64,000 bases of DNA from Clostridium guangxiense (GCF_021043395.1 NZ_JAJNKE010000005.1:89576-153575), one strand, 5' to 3'; positions 30,045-39,914 are shown, counted from the first letter of the stretch. The notes: a model not told the origin generated them from the letters alone. Program-made: numbers and translations.

Positions 30045-31052
30045 TTAATCGTCAGATAATTTTTCAAAATGGTCTAAAGCTTTTCCAGCTCCAAGTGCAA
30101 CACAGTCAAGAGGTGATTCGGCTATATGTACAGGCATATGGGTTTCTTTATTAATTAAACTATCTAATCCTCTAAGAAGTGCACCGCCTCCTGCAAGCAT
30201 TATTCCTTTATCCATAATATCTGCTGCAAGTTCTGGTGGTGTTTTCTCTAGAGTTAATTTTATTGCATCTATTATTGCAGATACTGGCTCATTCAAAGCT
30301 GACCTAACTTCTTCTTCTCCAATTTCTATATCCTTTGGAAGCCCAGTAACTAAATCTCTACCTTTTATAACCATGATTTCTTCAGTATCATTAACTTTGA
30401 AAGCAGATCCTAAAGTCATTTTTATATTTTCAGCAGTTCTTTCACCAATCATAAGATTGTATTCTTTTTTTATATAACTTATAATTGCTTGATCAAGCTC
30501 ATCACCAGCAATTCTAAGTGATTTACTTGTAACAATACCTCCAAGTGATATTATTGCAACTTCAGTAGTTCCTCCACCTATATCTACAATCATACTTCCC
30601 ATTGGTTCTTCTACAGGAAGTCCTGCTCCAATAGCTGCTGCCATAGGCTCTTCCATAACTTTTACTTCTCTTGCACCAGCTCTTTTAGTTGCTTCCTTAA
30701 TTGCTCTTCTTTCAACTGCTGTAACTCCTGAAGGATGGCATACAAGTATTCTAGGACTTGCAAAAGCACTTTTAGCACTTGTTTTGCTTATAAATCTTTT
30801 AAGCATATTTTCTGTAACATCAAAATCTGCAATTACTCCATCTTTTAATGGTTTTATTGCAACTATATTACCAGGAGTTCTTCCTATCATTTTTTTTGCT
30901 TCTTCACCAACAGCAAGCACCTGCTTATTTCTAGTGTTTATTGCTACTACTGATGGCTCCCTCAATATTATACCTTTTCCTTTTATGTAAACTAAAGTAT
31001 TTGCTGTTCCAAGATCTATTCCCATGTCTCTAGATATTCCAAAAAATCCCAT
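30045..31052 (-). CDS. mreB: Rod shape-determining actin homologue MreB
   Basis: A 335-aa actin-fold ATPase. The start at 31052 ([19 protein letters not shown]) has AAAGGAGA eight bases before it; the frame extends 37 codons upstream, overlapping radC, without support. Nucleotide-binding motifs are [10 protein letters not shown] (phosphate 1), [19 protein letters not shown] (phosphate 2) and [15 protein letters not shown] (adenosine). Membrane-associated filaments direct lateral wall synthesis with MreC, MreD and PBP2. Confidence 0.95.
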   Translation of the reverse strand: MGFFGISRDMGIDLGTANTLVYIKGKGIILREPSVVAINTRNKQVLAVGEEAKKMIGRTPGNIVAIKPLKDGVIADFDVTENMLKRFISKTSAKSAFASPRILVCHPSGVTAVERRAIKEATKRAGAREVKVMEEPMAAAIGAGLPVEEPMGSMIVDIGGGTTEVAIISLGGIVTSKSLRIAGDELDQAIISYIKKEYNLMIGERTAENIKMTLGSAFKVNDTEEIMVIKGRDLVTGLPKDIEIGEEEVRSALNEPVSAIIDAIKLTLEKTPPELAADIMDKGIMLAGGGALLRGLDSLINKETHMPVHIAESPLDCVALGAGKALDHFEKLSDD

Positions 31053-31072
31053 TAATTTTTCTCCTTTCAAAT

Positions 31073-31759
31073 CTATATTATTCCTTTTTCTTTTAAACTT
31101 ATATAAACTCCATCCCCAATAATTATATGATCCAACAACTCTATACCTATTATTTTTCCGCATTCTTTGAGTCTCTTAGTTATATTAATATCCTCAATAC
31201 TAGGCTCAGGATCCCCAGATGGATGATTATGACATATTATAATAGATGCTGCATGTTTAACTATAGGTTCATTATAAACTTCTCTCGGATGTACTATAGA
31301 AGAATTCAAGCTTCCAACTGAAACATCAGAAATTTTTATAACTATATTTTTTGTATTAAGCATAATAACATAAAGATGTTCCTTGTCAAATACCTTAAGC
31401 TCATCCATAACAAGCTTAGAGGCATCCCTAGAATTCAATATTTTATAATTTTCACCAGACTTATACGATTTAAATCTTTTAGATAATTCACCTAAAGCTA
31501 AAAGCTGAACAGCCTTAACCTTTCCTATTCCTCTAACCTCTACAAGTTCATCAGCCCTTGAATTTAAGAGTCCATTAAGCCCTCCAGTGATTTTTAAAAG
31601 CCTCGTACTTATAGAAAGTATATTTTCCTTAGATGTACCATTTCCAAGTATAATGGCAATAAGTTCACTATTTGATAGTGTTTCCGCGCCATATCGTAAA
31701 AGTCTTTCTCTAGGTCTTTCATTTAACGGTAAATCTGTAAGTCTAAAATTATTATTCAT
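31073..31759 (-). CDS. radC: RadC family JAB/MPN-domain protein
   Basis: A 228-aa protein. An N-terminal UPF0758 helical segment with a helix-hairpin-helix-like [23 protein letters not shown] is followed by the JAMM metalloprotease-like domain, whose zinc ligands are seen in [21 protein letters not shown]. Despite the name, a DNA repair role is not established for the family. It sits between maf and mreB, the usual Firmicute order. Confidence 0.93.
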   Translation of the reverse strand: MNNNFRLTDLPLNERPRERLLRYGAETLSNSELIAIILGNGTSKENILSISTRLLKITGGLNGLLNSRADELVEVRGIGKVKAVQLLALGELSKRFKSYKSGENYKILNSRDASKLVMDELKVFDKEHLYVIMLNTKNIVIKISDVSVGSLNSSIVHPREVYNEPIVKHAASIIICHNHPSGDPEPSIEDINITKRLKECGKIIGIELLDHIIIGDGVYISLKEKGII

Positions 31760-31772
31760 AATTTATCCTTTC

Positions 31773-32381
31773 TTATTTTAGATTTACCCCCATCTCTAAA
31801 AACATTTTATATAATTTATTTAAAGGAAGTCCTACAATATTATAATAGCATCCTCTAATTTCTTCAACAAAAATTGCTGCTTTTCCTTGAATTCCATAGG
31901 CACCTGCCTTATCAAGGCTTTCTCCAGAATCAACATATTTCTTTATTTCATCGGCAGAAAGCTTTGAAAAAACAACTTCTGTACATGCATAGTCAACTTT
32001 AAAAATATTTTTCGATGCATTAAATAAAGTAATACCTGAATATACTCTATGGATATTTCCACTTAATGTTTCAAGCATAATTTCAGCTTCTGAAATATTT
32101 TTTGGCTTTCCCAATATATTATTTTGGATTTCTACTACAGTATCACATCCAATTATTAAAATCTCTTGTTCGAGTAATTTAGCATACTTTGCTTCATTTT
32201 TTATCTTATTTGAAACATCCTCAGCCTTTGCTTTTGCAAGTTCAATAACATATTCGGAAACATCTCCCCTAAATTTTATAGTTTCTTCGTCAAAACCACT
32301 TTCAATAACTATAAAATCATCTGTGATTTTTTTTAAAAGCTCTTTTCTTCTTGGAGATGACGATGCTAATATTAATTTCAA
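31773..32381 (-). CDS. maf: Maf-family nucleoside triphosphate pyrophosphatase
   Basis: A 202-aa house-cleaning NTP pyrophosphatase starting at TTG 32381 with an AGGAAG site 7 bases upstream. Signature residues are LILASSSPRRKELL at the N-terminus, FDEETIKF, the acidic IIGCDTVVEIQNNILGKPKN and DKAGAYGIQGKAA. Maf proteins hydrolyse dTTP/UTP and modified nucleotides and are linked to septum arrest in Bacillus. It is encoded directly upstream of radC and mreB. Confidence 0.92.
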   Translation of the reverse strand: MKLILASSSPRRKELLKKITDDFIVIESGFDEETIKFRGDVSEYVIELAKAKAEDVSNKIKNEAKYAKLLEQEILIIGCDTVVEIQNNILGKPKNISEAEIMLETLSGNIHRVYSGITLFNASKNIFKVDYACTEVVFSKLSADEIKKYVDSGESLDKAGAYGIQGKAAIFVEEIRGCYYNIVGLPLNKLYKMFLEMGVNLK

Positions 32382-32385
32382 CTTT

Positions 32386-32652
32386 TCACTTCCTGACTTT
32401 CTTATATATTATTATTGCCAATATCATACATGCTATAGACATTAAATTTACATTTATATTAACTCCAAATGTAAAACTTAAAAATTTCAGATCAATTACA
32501 AATGGCTTGGAATTTCCTATATTGTAAGAAACTTTAAGAAAGCTAAGTCTAGCAAAATGATTTCCAAGTATATCACCTACTAAAGTTCCTCCAACACCAC
32601 CGATTAACATAAAAAGCAAATAATATTTAAAGTTTCTATTATAATTATTCAC
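32386..32652 (-). CDS. DUF4321 small membrane protein
   Basis: An 88-aa protein with two hydrophobic segments (YYLLFMLIGGVGGTLVGDIL near the start and MSIACMILAIIIYKKV at the end) and an internal loop typical of DUF4321 proteins found next to maf in clostridia. Function is unknown. It uses a GTG start and ends four bases before maf, so the two are probably co-translated. Confidence 0.75.
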   Translation of the reverse strand: MNNYNRNFKYYLLFMLIGGVGGTLVGDILGNHFARLSFLKVSYNIGNSKPFVIDLKFLSFTFGVNINVNLMSIACMILAIIIYKKVRK

Positions 32653-32760
32653 CTTAACCCCACCTTAATCACATCTTATATAGTTTATCATTTAATATAT
32701 CGTTAAACAAGTATTTAAAGAATTATTCAAAAAAATTTACATTAATTTAAAAAAATATAA

Positions 32761-32783
32761 AAGGAAGAGACTTATTCTTCCTT
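32761..32783 (-). terminator. Terminator after SPOR-domain gene
   Basis: On the minus strand AAGGAAGAA and CTCTTCCTT form a stem around TAAGT, followed by TTATATTTTTT. It is 9 bases past the SPOR gene stop. Confidence 0.75.
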
Positions 32784-32791
32784 AAATTATG

Positions 32792-33478
32792 TCATTTTAT
32801 TTTCTTTAATTCATTATATAGAAACAAATTTAGATTCTTTATATAGGTCTTATCTATTTTATCTGGAAATTTACTAGTATAAGCCATAAATTCTTTAAGT
32901 ACAGCATAATTGTTATTACTTTCATTTACCTTTTCAAGGTTTTGACACCACTGTTTAACAGATTTAGTTTGTATATCTTTAACATCCTTAGTTGACAGCC
33001 TATTTATTATTTCCAAATATGCATCTATAATTTTCCTTATTTCAGTACTGCATTCATCATCATTATCTAAAGAAATTGTTGTTCTGCTTAAATCTATACT
33101 ATTGCTTTTAATCAATTTTTCTGCACCAGAATAGTCTTTCTCGTTAACTACACCATAAATAACCTTGTAGTACTTGCCTTCTTGTACAATAAATGGATTT
33201 CCAATGGTGCTTAACTTACTTAAAAGTGCCTGAGCATTCTCTTGTTTCGCATTAACTCCACATTGTATAATGAAGTATTTTGAAGTATTTTGTGCTACAG
33301 CATTGCTTTGAGTTTGAGACTTCAAGCTGCTGCTTTTCACCTTTGATCCTTCATTTGCAAATATTAATTTAAATATTCCGGTTCCTATAAAAAATGACAA
33401 TATAAATATTATAATTACACAAGTAAAAAAAACATGGTCATCATTTTTCTTTTTAAGATTATACCTTGTATACCTCAT
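32792..33478 (-). CDS. SPOR-domain membrane protein
   Basis: A 228-aa bitopic protein. Residues 1-20 are basic and cytoplasmic, then one span (VFFTCVIIIFILSFFIGTGI). The segment about 68-130 (KYFIIQCGVNAKQENAQALL through YYKVIYGVVNEKDYSGAEKL) is a SPOR domain, which binds denuded glycan strands at division sites. The C-terminal 100 residues are helical and unassigned. A cell-wall role fits the neighbouring shape genes. Confidence 0.78.
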   Translation of the reverse strand: MRYTRYNLKKKNDDHVFFTCVIIIFILSFFIGTGIFKLIFANEGSKVKSSSLKSQTQSNAVAQNTSKYFIIQCGVNAKQENAQALLSKLSTIGNPFIVQEGKYYKVIYGVVNEKDYSGAEKLIKSNSIDLSRTTISLDNDDECSTEIRKIIDAYLEIINRLSTKDVKDIQTKSVKQWCQNLEKVNESNNNYAVLKEFMAYTSKFPDKIDKTYIKNLNLFLYNELKKIK

Positions 33479-33561
33479 TTTTTCATCTCCTAAAGCTTTT
33501 TTAGTTTTAGCTATCTTCGCTATATTTACATTTATATTAGCTTAGGAAAGTTATTATTCGT

Positions 33562-34065
33562 TTAATTTATCTTCTGAAGTATAAGCAAATCTTCTTTATG
33601 TTTATAATTTGTATAAAATTCTTTATTAACTCTTACTACCTTAAAATTAATTTCATTTAAAATTTTTATAGTATTTTTTTCACTTTGAGCAACACCCGTT
33701 AAGAAACACGATACTCCAAAACTCATGCAAAAGTAATTCATCATATTTTCAAGAATAGACTTTTGTTCTTCTTCATTTATAAGATCTTCATTTACACAAA
33801 AACACGATATCCATACCATATTTTTAGATTTAAATTCTATTCTTCCTTTTAGTATTCCTGAAAGGTTTCCCTTTTTATTAATCTCCAGAAAAAATTCACA
33901 TTCGCTCATATAATACTCTAAAAATCTCTCATATAAATCATTAAAGTTAATATAATATTTCAAGTCCATATGTTGTGATATAAACCATTTTTTTAAATTA
34001 TGTATATCTTTTTCTTGAATACTTTTTATACATATATCACTAAATTTAACATCTATATCAAACAT
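33562..34065 (-). CDS. GNAT-like acetyltransferase domain protein
   Basis: A 167-aa soluble protein. The pattern DIHNLKKWF near the N-terminus, GNLSGILKGRIEF mid-sequence and a C-terminal SEKNTIKILNEINFKVVRV resemble a GNAT fold (beta 4, acetyl-CoA-facing helix, beta 7). The usual Q/RxxGxG loop is poorly conserved, so it may be a degenerate or non-catalytic member. AAGGGGTGACATT precedes the ATG. Substrate unknown. Confidence 0.5.
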   Translation of the reverse strand: MFDIDVKFSDICIKSIQEKDIHNLKKWFISQHMDLKYYINFNDLYERFLEYYMSECEFFLEINKKGNLSGILKGRIEFKSKNMVWISCFCVNEDLINEEEQKSILENMMNYFCMSFGVSCFLTGVAQSEKNTIKILNEINFKVVRVNKEFYTNYKHKEDLLILQKIN

Positions 34066-34136
34066 AATGTCACCCCTTAATAGTTAATTCTACACAAATT
34101 TAATTTTCCCTTTTACATTAGTATAAAAAATAAAAA

Positions 34137-34282
34137 GAGTGAAGGAATAATGTTTCAGAACGTTAAGTAAAATTAATAAATCTAAATGAGTACATTTTGA
34201 AAGTTATAAGTATTTTCAAAATGTATCCATAAGATTTATAAAATTTTATTTAAATCATTCCTTTAACACTATTCCTTCACTC
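34137..34282. repeat. Palindromic dispersed repeat, copy 3
   Basis: Terminal inverted repeats GAGTGAAGGAATA (34137-34149) and its complement at 34270-34282 enclose a second inverted segment around 34180-34235. It shares ATAAATCTAA and AAATCATTCCTT with the copies at 742-990 and 38159-38348. It lies between two minus-strand genes and could form a long hairpin in RNA. Confidence 0.7.
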
Positions 34283-34333
34283 AAGTTAAAATCACCAAAA
34301 ACTTTTCTTCGCTTTACTGCGAAAAATATAGTT

Positions 34334-34561
34334 TTAAAACAATTCATCAATGTCTACGCTTATGATTCTTGGCATTAAAAATGGCATGTCATAATCAAAA
34401 GAGTTCCTATAATCAAAATTTTCTGAGTAAGGACAATGATGGCGGTCCATGCTGTAAAGATACCTCATATATGGGCACTGCACCATGTCATGTCCATGCC
34501 CATATTCCATCATATTATTAGGCATTTGTTCGTATTCGTAATCAAAACCATTATATTCCAT
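34334..34561 (-). CDS. Small Tyr/Met/His-rich hypothetical protein
   Basis: A 75-aa protein, acidic and unusually rich in Tyr, Met, Asp and His (MEYGHGHDMVQCPYM, SMDRHHCPYSE), with three Cys/His clusters. It has a good ribosome site (GTGGAGGTAAA then ATG). Such composition is common among small spore-coat or metal-binding proteins in clostridia. I do not recognise the family. Confidence 0.55.
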   Translation of the reverse strand: MEYNGFDYEYEQMPNNMMEYGHGHDMVQCPYMRYLYSMDRHHCPYSENFDYRNSFDYDMPFLMPRIISVDIDELF

Positions 34562-34703
34562 TTTACCTCCACATACTATTAAAATTACTCATCTATAAAA
34601 AACTATGTTGGTGAAACGGATTTTAATACAAAAATTATAATTATTTTAAATTAATACTATATTTTGAATAAGTGTTACTTCTTATAATTATTCAAAACAT
34701 ATC

Positions 34704-35594
34704 TTATATTAACGAAACTCCATCTACATCCATAGTTAACTCTAATATTCTCCATTCATGCTGCAGTCCCTTTAAAAATACACTCATTTTTTTAAAATAA
34801 TCAGTATTATTTTCATCTACTATAGATAAAAGTGTTGAGCCCGAACCACTTATAAATTCGCCATAAGAACCAAGCTCTCTTGACCTAATGAAAATCTCAT
34901 CTAAATTATGTATAAATTTTTTTCTATATGGTTGATGAATCCTATCTTCAAAGGCAAACTTAAGTTTTTCATTTTCTCCATTGTTCAATGCAGAAACAAG
35001 CATAGCCGCTCTTGAAATATTAAAAACAGCATCACTTCTCGAAAAAGATTCTGGAAGAACTTTTCTTGCATCTGAAGTGCCAACTTTAAAATTTGGAATC
35101 ATTGCAGCATATTTAAAATCAGACTTTATATTCACCTTGGAGTATACTATATTTTCACCTCCAGCAATACTTGTTACCATCCCCCCCATAAGCGCAGGAG
35201 CTACATTATCTGGGTGTCCCTCTATACTCACAGCTATTTTAAGCATTTCATCTACAGATAATTTATCTTTAAGCATCTTATTTGCTGCGAATATTCCTCC
35301 CACAATACAAGCAGCACTACTTCCAAGTCCTCTTGACATAGGTATATTGGACTTAGACATATCAATTTTAAAGTTTTTGTAAGGACTATTGCAATATTCA
35401 TAAGTTTTTATAATGCTTTGATATGTTAAATTACTTTTAAAATCATCATCATACTTATTTTCAAATAGTTTTATCTCAGTTTCACCATTAACTTCTTCAA
35501 CTTCAATTTCGTTATAAAGTTTAAGTGCTATACCAAATGTATCAAAACCAGCTCCCATGTTTGCACTTGTAGCTGGAACTCTAACTCTAACCAT
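34704..35594 (-). CDS. thrB: Homoserine kinase
   Basis: A 296-aa GHMP kinase that phosphorylates homoserine in threonine synthesis. N-terminal VRVPATSANMGAGFDTFG, the ATP loop PMSRGLGSSAACIVGG near residue 85, GHPDNVAPALMGG near 128 and the C-terminal GSGSTLLSI are all present. The ATG at 35594 has a GGGGTG site; a GTG three codons upstream is the alternative. It follows the ACT-domain gene, with a 30-base gap. Confidence 0.94.
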   Translation of the reverse strand: MVRVRVPATSANMGAGFDTFGIALKLYNEIEVEEVNGETEIKLFENKYDDDFKSNLTYQSIIKTYEYCNSPYKNFKIDMSKSNIPMSRGLGSSAACIVGGIFAANKMLKDKLSVDEMLKIAVSIEGHPDNVAPALMGGMVTSIAGGENIVYSKVNIKSDFKYAAMIPNFKVGTSDARKVLPESFSRSDAVFNISRAAMLVSALNNGENEKLKFAFEDRIHQPYRKKFIHNLDEIFIRSRELGSYGEFISGSGSTLLSIVDENNTDYFKKMSVFLKGLQHEWRILELTMDVDGVSLI

Positions 35595-35624
35595 TACAAA
35601 CACCCCAATATTTTTTATTTATTA

Positions 35625-36083
35625 TTATTCCATAGCTAAGATTTCAACCTTTAGCACATTTTCAATGTTTTTAAGCTCATTCAAAAGCATTTCAATACTG
35701 CAATCTACTTCGCTTATATCAAAAGTGATATTAACATTTGCAGTATTATTTATAGGTATACCCTGATTTATTGTAAGTATATTGGCATGCCTTTGTGCCA
35801 GTTTATCTAGCACTGTAGAAAGCGTTCCAGTTCTATGTCCAATAATAAAGGAAACTGTCACTTTATGACCTTTAAGCCCTTCCGAAACTGTGAATACATA
35901 ATCCTTATATTTATAATAAGTACTTCTACTAAGTCCGACATTTTTTACAGCTTCTGTTATATCCTTAACCTTACCAGAACTAAGTATCTCCTTAACTTTA
36001 ATTACTTCTTCAAACACATCAGGCAAAACCGATGAATCTATTAATAAAAACTTTTTTTCTCCATTCTTTCTTATGATAATCAC
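35625..36083 (-). CDS. ACT domain-containing protein, UPF0735 (PheB-like)
   Basis: About 150 aa: an N-terminal helix-turn-helix-like half (KDITEAVKNVGLSRSTYYKYKDYVF) and a C-terminal ACT domain (VSFIIGHRTGTLSTVLDKLA, NVNITFDISE). It is encoded directly before homoserine kinase, the usual arrangement in Firmicutes, and is thought to regulate amino-acid metabolism. The start is uncertain: no ATG exists in frame. GTG 36083 gives the family length, while TTG 36107 would extend it by eight codons. Confidence 0.85.
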   Translation of the reverse strand: MIIIRKNGEKKFLLIDSSVLPDVFEEVIKVKEILSSGKVKDITEAVKNVGLSRSTYYKYKDYVFTVSEGLKGHKVTVSFIIGHRTGTLSTVLDKLAQRHANILTINQGIPINNTANVNITFDISEVDCSIEMLLNELKNIENVLKVEILAME

Positions 36084-36270
36084 CGCCTTAATGTTTTCAT
36101 GTTGCAAACAAATGTATGTTGAATAAAAACTAACGTACTTATAATAGCATAAAACTTCATTAAAAACAACCTTTTATACTTTTTATATAAATTCATATAT
36201 AAATATAGTAATATCTCTAAAAAAATATTATAATTAAGTATACAAATTATATTAGGGGGTAGTTTTTATT

Positions 36271-38160
36271 ATGACAGCAGATGAACACTATAAAATTGCA
36301 TTAAAAAAAGGTAAAAGTGATTATTCCTTAAATGGTTCTCTGCAATTCCTAGAAAAAATATTAAAAGATAAAGAAATTGTTGCTACTATAAATTTAGGAA
36401 TTTTTGAGATACCTTTAAAAAAAATAATAGGAACTTATTCACACCTTAGAAGTGTATGTTTTTCAAAAAACTTCCTTCCTTTAATGGACGAGAAAACAGA
36501 ATTTTGCGGTAAATGGGTTGCTCTGTGCAATTCACACCTAAATGAAGGAATTAATCATCCAATAAAAGTTTATGAATATTTAAATCAATACTTTGTAATA
36601 GAGGGTAATAAAAGAGTTAGCGTATTAAAGTACTTCGATGCCTTTTCAATTTCATCAGAAATTATAAGACTAGTTCCTAAAAAGGATAAAAAAAATATAA
36701 CTAATTCAATCTATTACGAATTTTTAGATTTCTACAATAAAACTAAAATAAATTCAATATGGTTTACTAAAAAGCATAGTTTTAAAAAGTTAACAAAACT
36801 TCTTGAAAACTATACCCCTCCAAAAGACGATATAGTAAATGATAAATATAAACATTTTGTTTCTTTTATATATAATACTTTTAGATCAGTCTATTTAAAC
36901 ATGGGTGGTGAAAAACTTCCAATTACAACTGGAGATGCATTCCTTGAGTATGCTAAAATTTATGGAATAAACGAACCAATTGATGAAACGCAGCTTTCAA
37001 AAACCATGAAAGAATTTATGAAGGAACTACTCCACTTTAAACAAGATGATGTAGAAATCCAAACAGATTCAGATGACAACCCAAGTAGTATGCTTTCTAC
37101 TCTTTCAAATTTAATAGGTCCATCAAAAAAATTAAAAGTTGGTTTTGTTTATGCAAGAACTATTGATTCATCAGGTTGGACTTATGGACATGAACTCGGC
37201 AGGCAATATGTAGAGGAAATCCTTTCAGGACAAATTTCTACTAAATATATTGAGAATGTTCCTGAAAATGAAGACGCATATTTTTCAATAAAAGCTTTGG
37301 CAGACGACGGTTACAATGTAATTTTTACAACAAGTCCTATTTTTAGGACAGCAACGCTAAAATGTGCTCTTGAATATCCTCAAATTAAATTCTTCAATTG
37401 TTCAGATGATAAACCTTATGAACACATGAGCTGCTATTTTGGAAGGATTTACGAGCCTAGATTTTTAACAGGACTTATAGCAGGCGCTATGACTAAAACA
37501 AATTTGATAGGATATTCTGCTACTAGCCCAACTTCGGAAGTAATAGCTTCTATCAATTCCTTTGCACTTGGTGCAAAAATAGTTAATCCTTATTCAAAGG
37601 TCAAGGTTTCTTGGACAAGAGAGTGGAATAGTCATGCAAAGTTTACAAACAGCGATTCAGTTTTACTTTCAAAAGGTTGTGATATAATTTCCAATAGAAA
37701 TCTTAAAATTCCAAGAGATGAGACAAAAAAATATGGAGTTTATTCCATGCTTTGCAGCTTTGATAAGGATAAGAACATTCCAAGTAAATATCTTGCAGCA
37801 CCAATTTGGAACTGGGGCATTTATTATGAAAAAATATTAAACAATATATTGAATGATACCTTTAGAACAATTTTAAATATGTTTAATTCTAATTCTAAAC
37901 TTATAAGCTTTTGGTATGGTATGGATGTTGGTGTCGTAGATATATACTATTCTAAAAAATACGTGCCAATTGAAGTCCAAAGGCTCGTAGAAGCTATGAA
38001 AAAGATGATTACAACTTATGAATTCACTCCATTTATGGGACCAATTTACGATAATAAAGGAAACTTAAGACTTGAAGAAGATGAAGTTGCACCTTCAGAA
38101 GACATTTTATCAATGAAATGGTTTGTTGATAATGTAGAAGCTGATGAGTACGTAAAATAA
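36271..38160 (+). CDS. Cytoplasmic BMP-family ligand-binding protein with ParB-like N-terminal domain
   Basis: A 629-aa protein in two parts. Residues 1-270 are soluble and include YEYLNQYFVIEGNKRVSVLK (92-111), which resembles the GN(K/H)R turn of ParB/Srx-fold domains. Residues about 288-600 form a PnrA/BMP nucleoside-binding fold (KVGFVYARTIDSSGWTYGHE, YFGRIYEPRFLTGLIAGAMT, LISFWYGMDVGVVDI). BMP proteins are normally exported lipoproteins; this one has no signal peptide. It is the only plus-strand gene between 754 and 42592. An intracellular nucleoside sensor is inferred. Its stop abuts a palindromic repeat. Confidence 0.7.
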   Translation: MTADEHYKIALKKGKSDYSLNGSLQFLEKILKDKEIVATINLGIFEIPLKKIIGTYSHLRSVCFSKNFLPLMDEKTEFCGKWVALCNSHLNEGINHPIKVYEYLNQYFVIEGNKRVSVLKYFDAFSISSEIIRLVPKKDKKNITNSIYYEFLDFYNKTKINSIWFTKKHSFKKLTKLLENYTPPKDDIVNDKYKHFVSFIYNTFRSVYLNMGGEKLPITTGDAFLEYAKIYGINEPIDETQLSKTMKEFMKELLHFKQDDVEIQTDSDDNPSSMLSTLSNLIGPSKKLKVGFVYARTIDSSGWTYGHELGRQYVEEILSGQISTKYIENVPENEDAYFSIKALADDGYNVIFTTSPIFRTATLKCALEYPQIKFFNCSDDKPYEHMSCYFGRIYEPRFLTGLIAGAMTKTNLIGYSATSPTSEVIASINSFALGAKIVNPYSKVKVSWTREWNSHAKFTNSDSVLLSKGCDIISNRNLKIPRDETKKYGVYSMLCSFDKDKNIPSKYLAAPIWNWGIYYEKILNNILNDTFRTILNMFNSNSKLISFWYGMDVGVVDIYYSKKYVPIEVQRLVEAMKKMITTYEFTPFMGPIYDNKGNLRLEEDEVAPSEDILSMKWFVDNVEADEYVK

Positions 38161-38348
38161 TGCAAAGTAACAGTGCTGAAGGAACGATTTAAAAAGAATC
38201 CAATAAATCTTGATAAAAAATTGTAAATACTTAGAGTCTTCAATTTGTTTGAGAGCAGCGAGTTATTGAAAGCTCTTAGGATTCACAATTTTTTTACCTT
38301 AGATTTATGGATTCTTTTTAATGTTGCAAAGCACTGTTACTTGGCATT
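38159..38348. repeat. Palindromic dispersed repeat, copy 2
   Basis: Terminal inverted repeats AATGCAAAGTAACAGTGCT (38159-38177) and its near-complement at 38330-38348 flank a long inner palindrome. The block AAGGAACGATTTAAAAA is the reverse complement of one in copy 1, so the family is itself palindromic. It starts in the stop codon of the BMP-domain gene and ends five bases before the convergent phosphoesterase gene, where it could stop transcription from both sides. Confidence 0.8.
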
Positions 38349-38352
38349 TTTA

Positions 38353-38940
38353 TCAGTACTCAACAATATAGTGATCATATGCATTAATAACAGTAGTATT
38401 ATTATACTTAATTATCCTTGGCTTCATGCCATAGCTTAAATGAACATGTCCATGAATAAAATACTTAGGTGAATACTTATCCATAAAATCAACAAAACAC
38501 TTAAACCCTTCATGGCATAAATCCTTTTCATCACTTATGTCTTTTGGTGCTGCATGTGTAATTATAATATCACAGCCCTTATTTAAGAATAATTTAAGCC
38601 TTAGTTTATTAAGCCTTTTTTTCATCTCACGTTCAGTATAAACAAATGGACTGTTGTTATATTTCATACTTCCACCAAGACCTAATATTCTTATACCTTT
38701 ATATTCAATAAGTTTATCATCTATGCATTCGCACCCCTCAGGTGGTCTATTTAAATAACCATAATCATGGTTGCCATGAACATAAAATAGAGGTGCTTTT
38801 ATCATGGTTACTAGAAAACTAAGATAATCCTGTTTTAAGTCTCCACAAGATAAAATAAGATCTATATCTGAGAATTTATCTTCTTGAAAGAAATCCCATA
38901 TGTACTTTGATTCTTCATCTGATACCAATAATATTTTCAT
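38353..38940 (-). CDS. Calcineurin-like metallophosphoesterase
   Basis: A 195-aa enzyme with the dimetal phosphoesterase motifs: LLVSDEE (weak first motif, with Glu where DxH is usual), LILSCGDLKQDYL, FYVHGNHDYGYL, DIIITHAAPKDIS and YFIHGHVHLSYG. The His of the first DxH motif is replaced by Glu, which may alter metal binding. The ATG at 38940 is chosen; a TTG 12 bases earlier opens the frame. Substrate unknown. Confidence 0.82.
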   Translation of the reverse strand: MKILLVSDEESKYIWDFFQEDKFSDIDLILSCGDLKQDYLSFLVTMIKAPLFYVHGNHDYGYLNRPPEGCECIDDKLIEYKGIRILGLGGSMKYNNSPFVYTEREMKKRLNKLRLKLFLNKGCDIIITHAAPKDISDEKDLCHEGFKCFVDFMDKYSPKYFIHGHVHLSYGMKPRIIKYNNTTVINAYDHYIVEY

Positions 38941-39083
38941 GGGTTTAACCAACTTCCTCTTGTGTAAACGTTAATAAGTAAATTATACCACACGAACCCC
39001 CCAATAACAATAAAAAATCCATAATATATAAATCATGAATTTTCTATTGTTTTATATAATAACAACAATATTTCATATACCTC

Positions 39084-39458
39084 TTATCTTCTTCTACATC
39101 CAGAATTAGAACCAGAACCATAGATAAAAAAGTTGTTCTTTAAATGTTGAACATTTGAAAATTCTACTTCTATTTCATTTGAATCCCTCTCATATCCAAT
39201 ATCTACTATTAGCCTTTCTTTGCATCTTACCCCATCATTTGTTCTAATTATTATCATTAAAAATAAATTATTTAAACTGTTATATATTTGTTCTCTAGTA
39301 TAAAGTCTTAAAAGTGCAGCAATATTATATGTTATTCTAAAACAATTAGCGCTTGTATTAGCTATTTGATCCTTTAGCCTAAAAAGTAAATTATTTAATA
39401 GCCTAATATCTAACTCTGTTAGATTAGTATCATTAAAATTAAAACTTATTGATGGCAC
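39084..39458 (-). CDS. Hypothetical protein, 124 aa
   Basis: Starts at GTG 39458 behind AGGAAGGATATTA. The protein is soluble and beta-rich, with an amphipathic first half (DIRLLNNLLFRLKDQIANTS) and a basic tail GSGSNSGCRRR. It lies alone between the phosphoesterase and a 6S-like RNA gene. Codon use matches the chromosome and the ribosome site is good, so it is probably real. I do not recognise it. Confidence 0.5.
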   Translation of the reverse strand: MPSISFNFNDTNLTELDIRLLNNLLFRLKDQIANTSANCFRITYNIAALLRLYTREQIYNSLNNLFLMIIIRTNDGVRCKERLIVDIGYERDSNEIEVEFSNVQHLKNNFFIYGSGSNSGCRRR

Positions 39459-39631
39459 TAATATCCTTCCTCATTTATTGCTATTAATATATTATATGCA
39501 TTTTCATATAATAGTGATTTTAATTTTTTATATAAATAAAATTATAAGTATCAAATTCTAATTTATGAGGATAAGCTTTGGATTTACAATTTTTAGGTTC
39601 TAGGTTGTTTATCTATATATGCGGACATCAG

Positions 39632-39868
39632 CAAAAGAAGAGACCAGAAGCCTCTTCCTTTTAACATATTATGTCCAAAATACCGCTGCCCTTTCATTGA
39701 CACCTATCCATTCAATAGGTGGGTATTCTCAAAGATTACTCTATCTTCTTTTAAGTACAAATGCACAAAAGATACATATCATAATCCTCTATTGAATTCC
39801 CTTATAGCAACTGTAGGTTCAAGATAAGAGCCTCGCAAATATTTCAGAAAACCATTACATTCATGTTT
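39632..39868 (-). ncRNA. ssrS: 6S-like RNA, copy A
   Basis: A 237-nt RNA with promoter and terminator. A -35 TTGATT (39897-39902) is 16 bases from a TATAAT (39875-39880). The RNA ends in a GGAAGAGGC/GTCTCTTC hairpin with a T-run. The 5' segment UCUGAAAUA-UUUGC-GAGGCUCUU pairs with the 3' segment AAGGGC-AGCGG-UAUUUUGGA in a long interrupted closing stem. Both segments resemble the closing stem of E. coli 6S RNA. A hairpin CACCTATTGAATGGATAGGTG lies before the 3' strand. 6S RNA binds sigma-A RNA polymerase and lowers transcription in stationary phase. Confidence 0.72.
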
Positions 39869-39914
39869 AATCTAATTATATCATAATTATTAATAAAATC
39901 AATACTATAAAATA

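Noticed and set aside
30045..31163. Longer mreB start at 31163
   Set aside because: The extension overlaps the radC coding end and has no ribosome site, whereas ATG 31052 follows AAAGGAGA.
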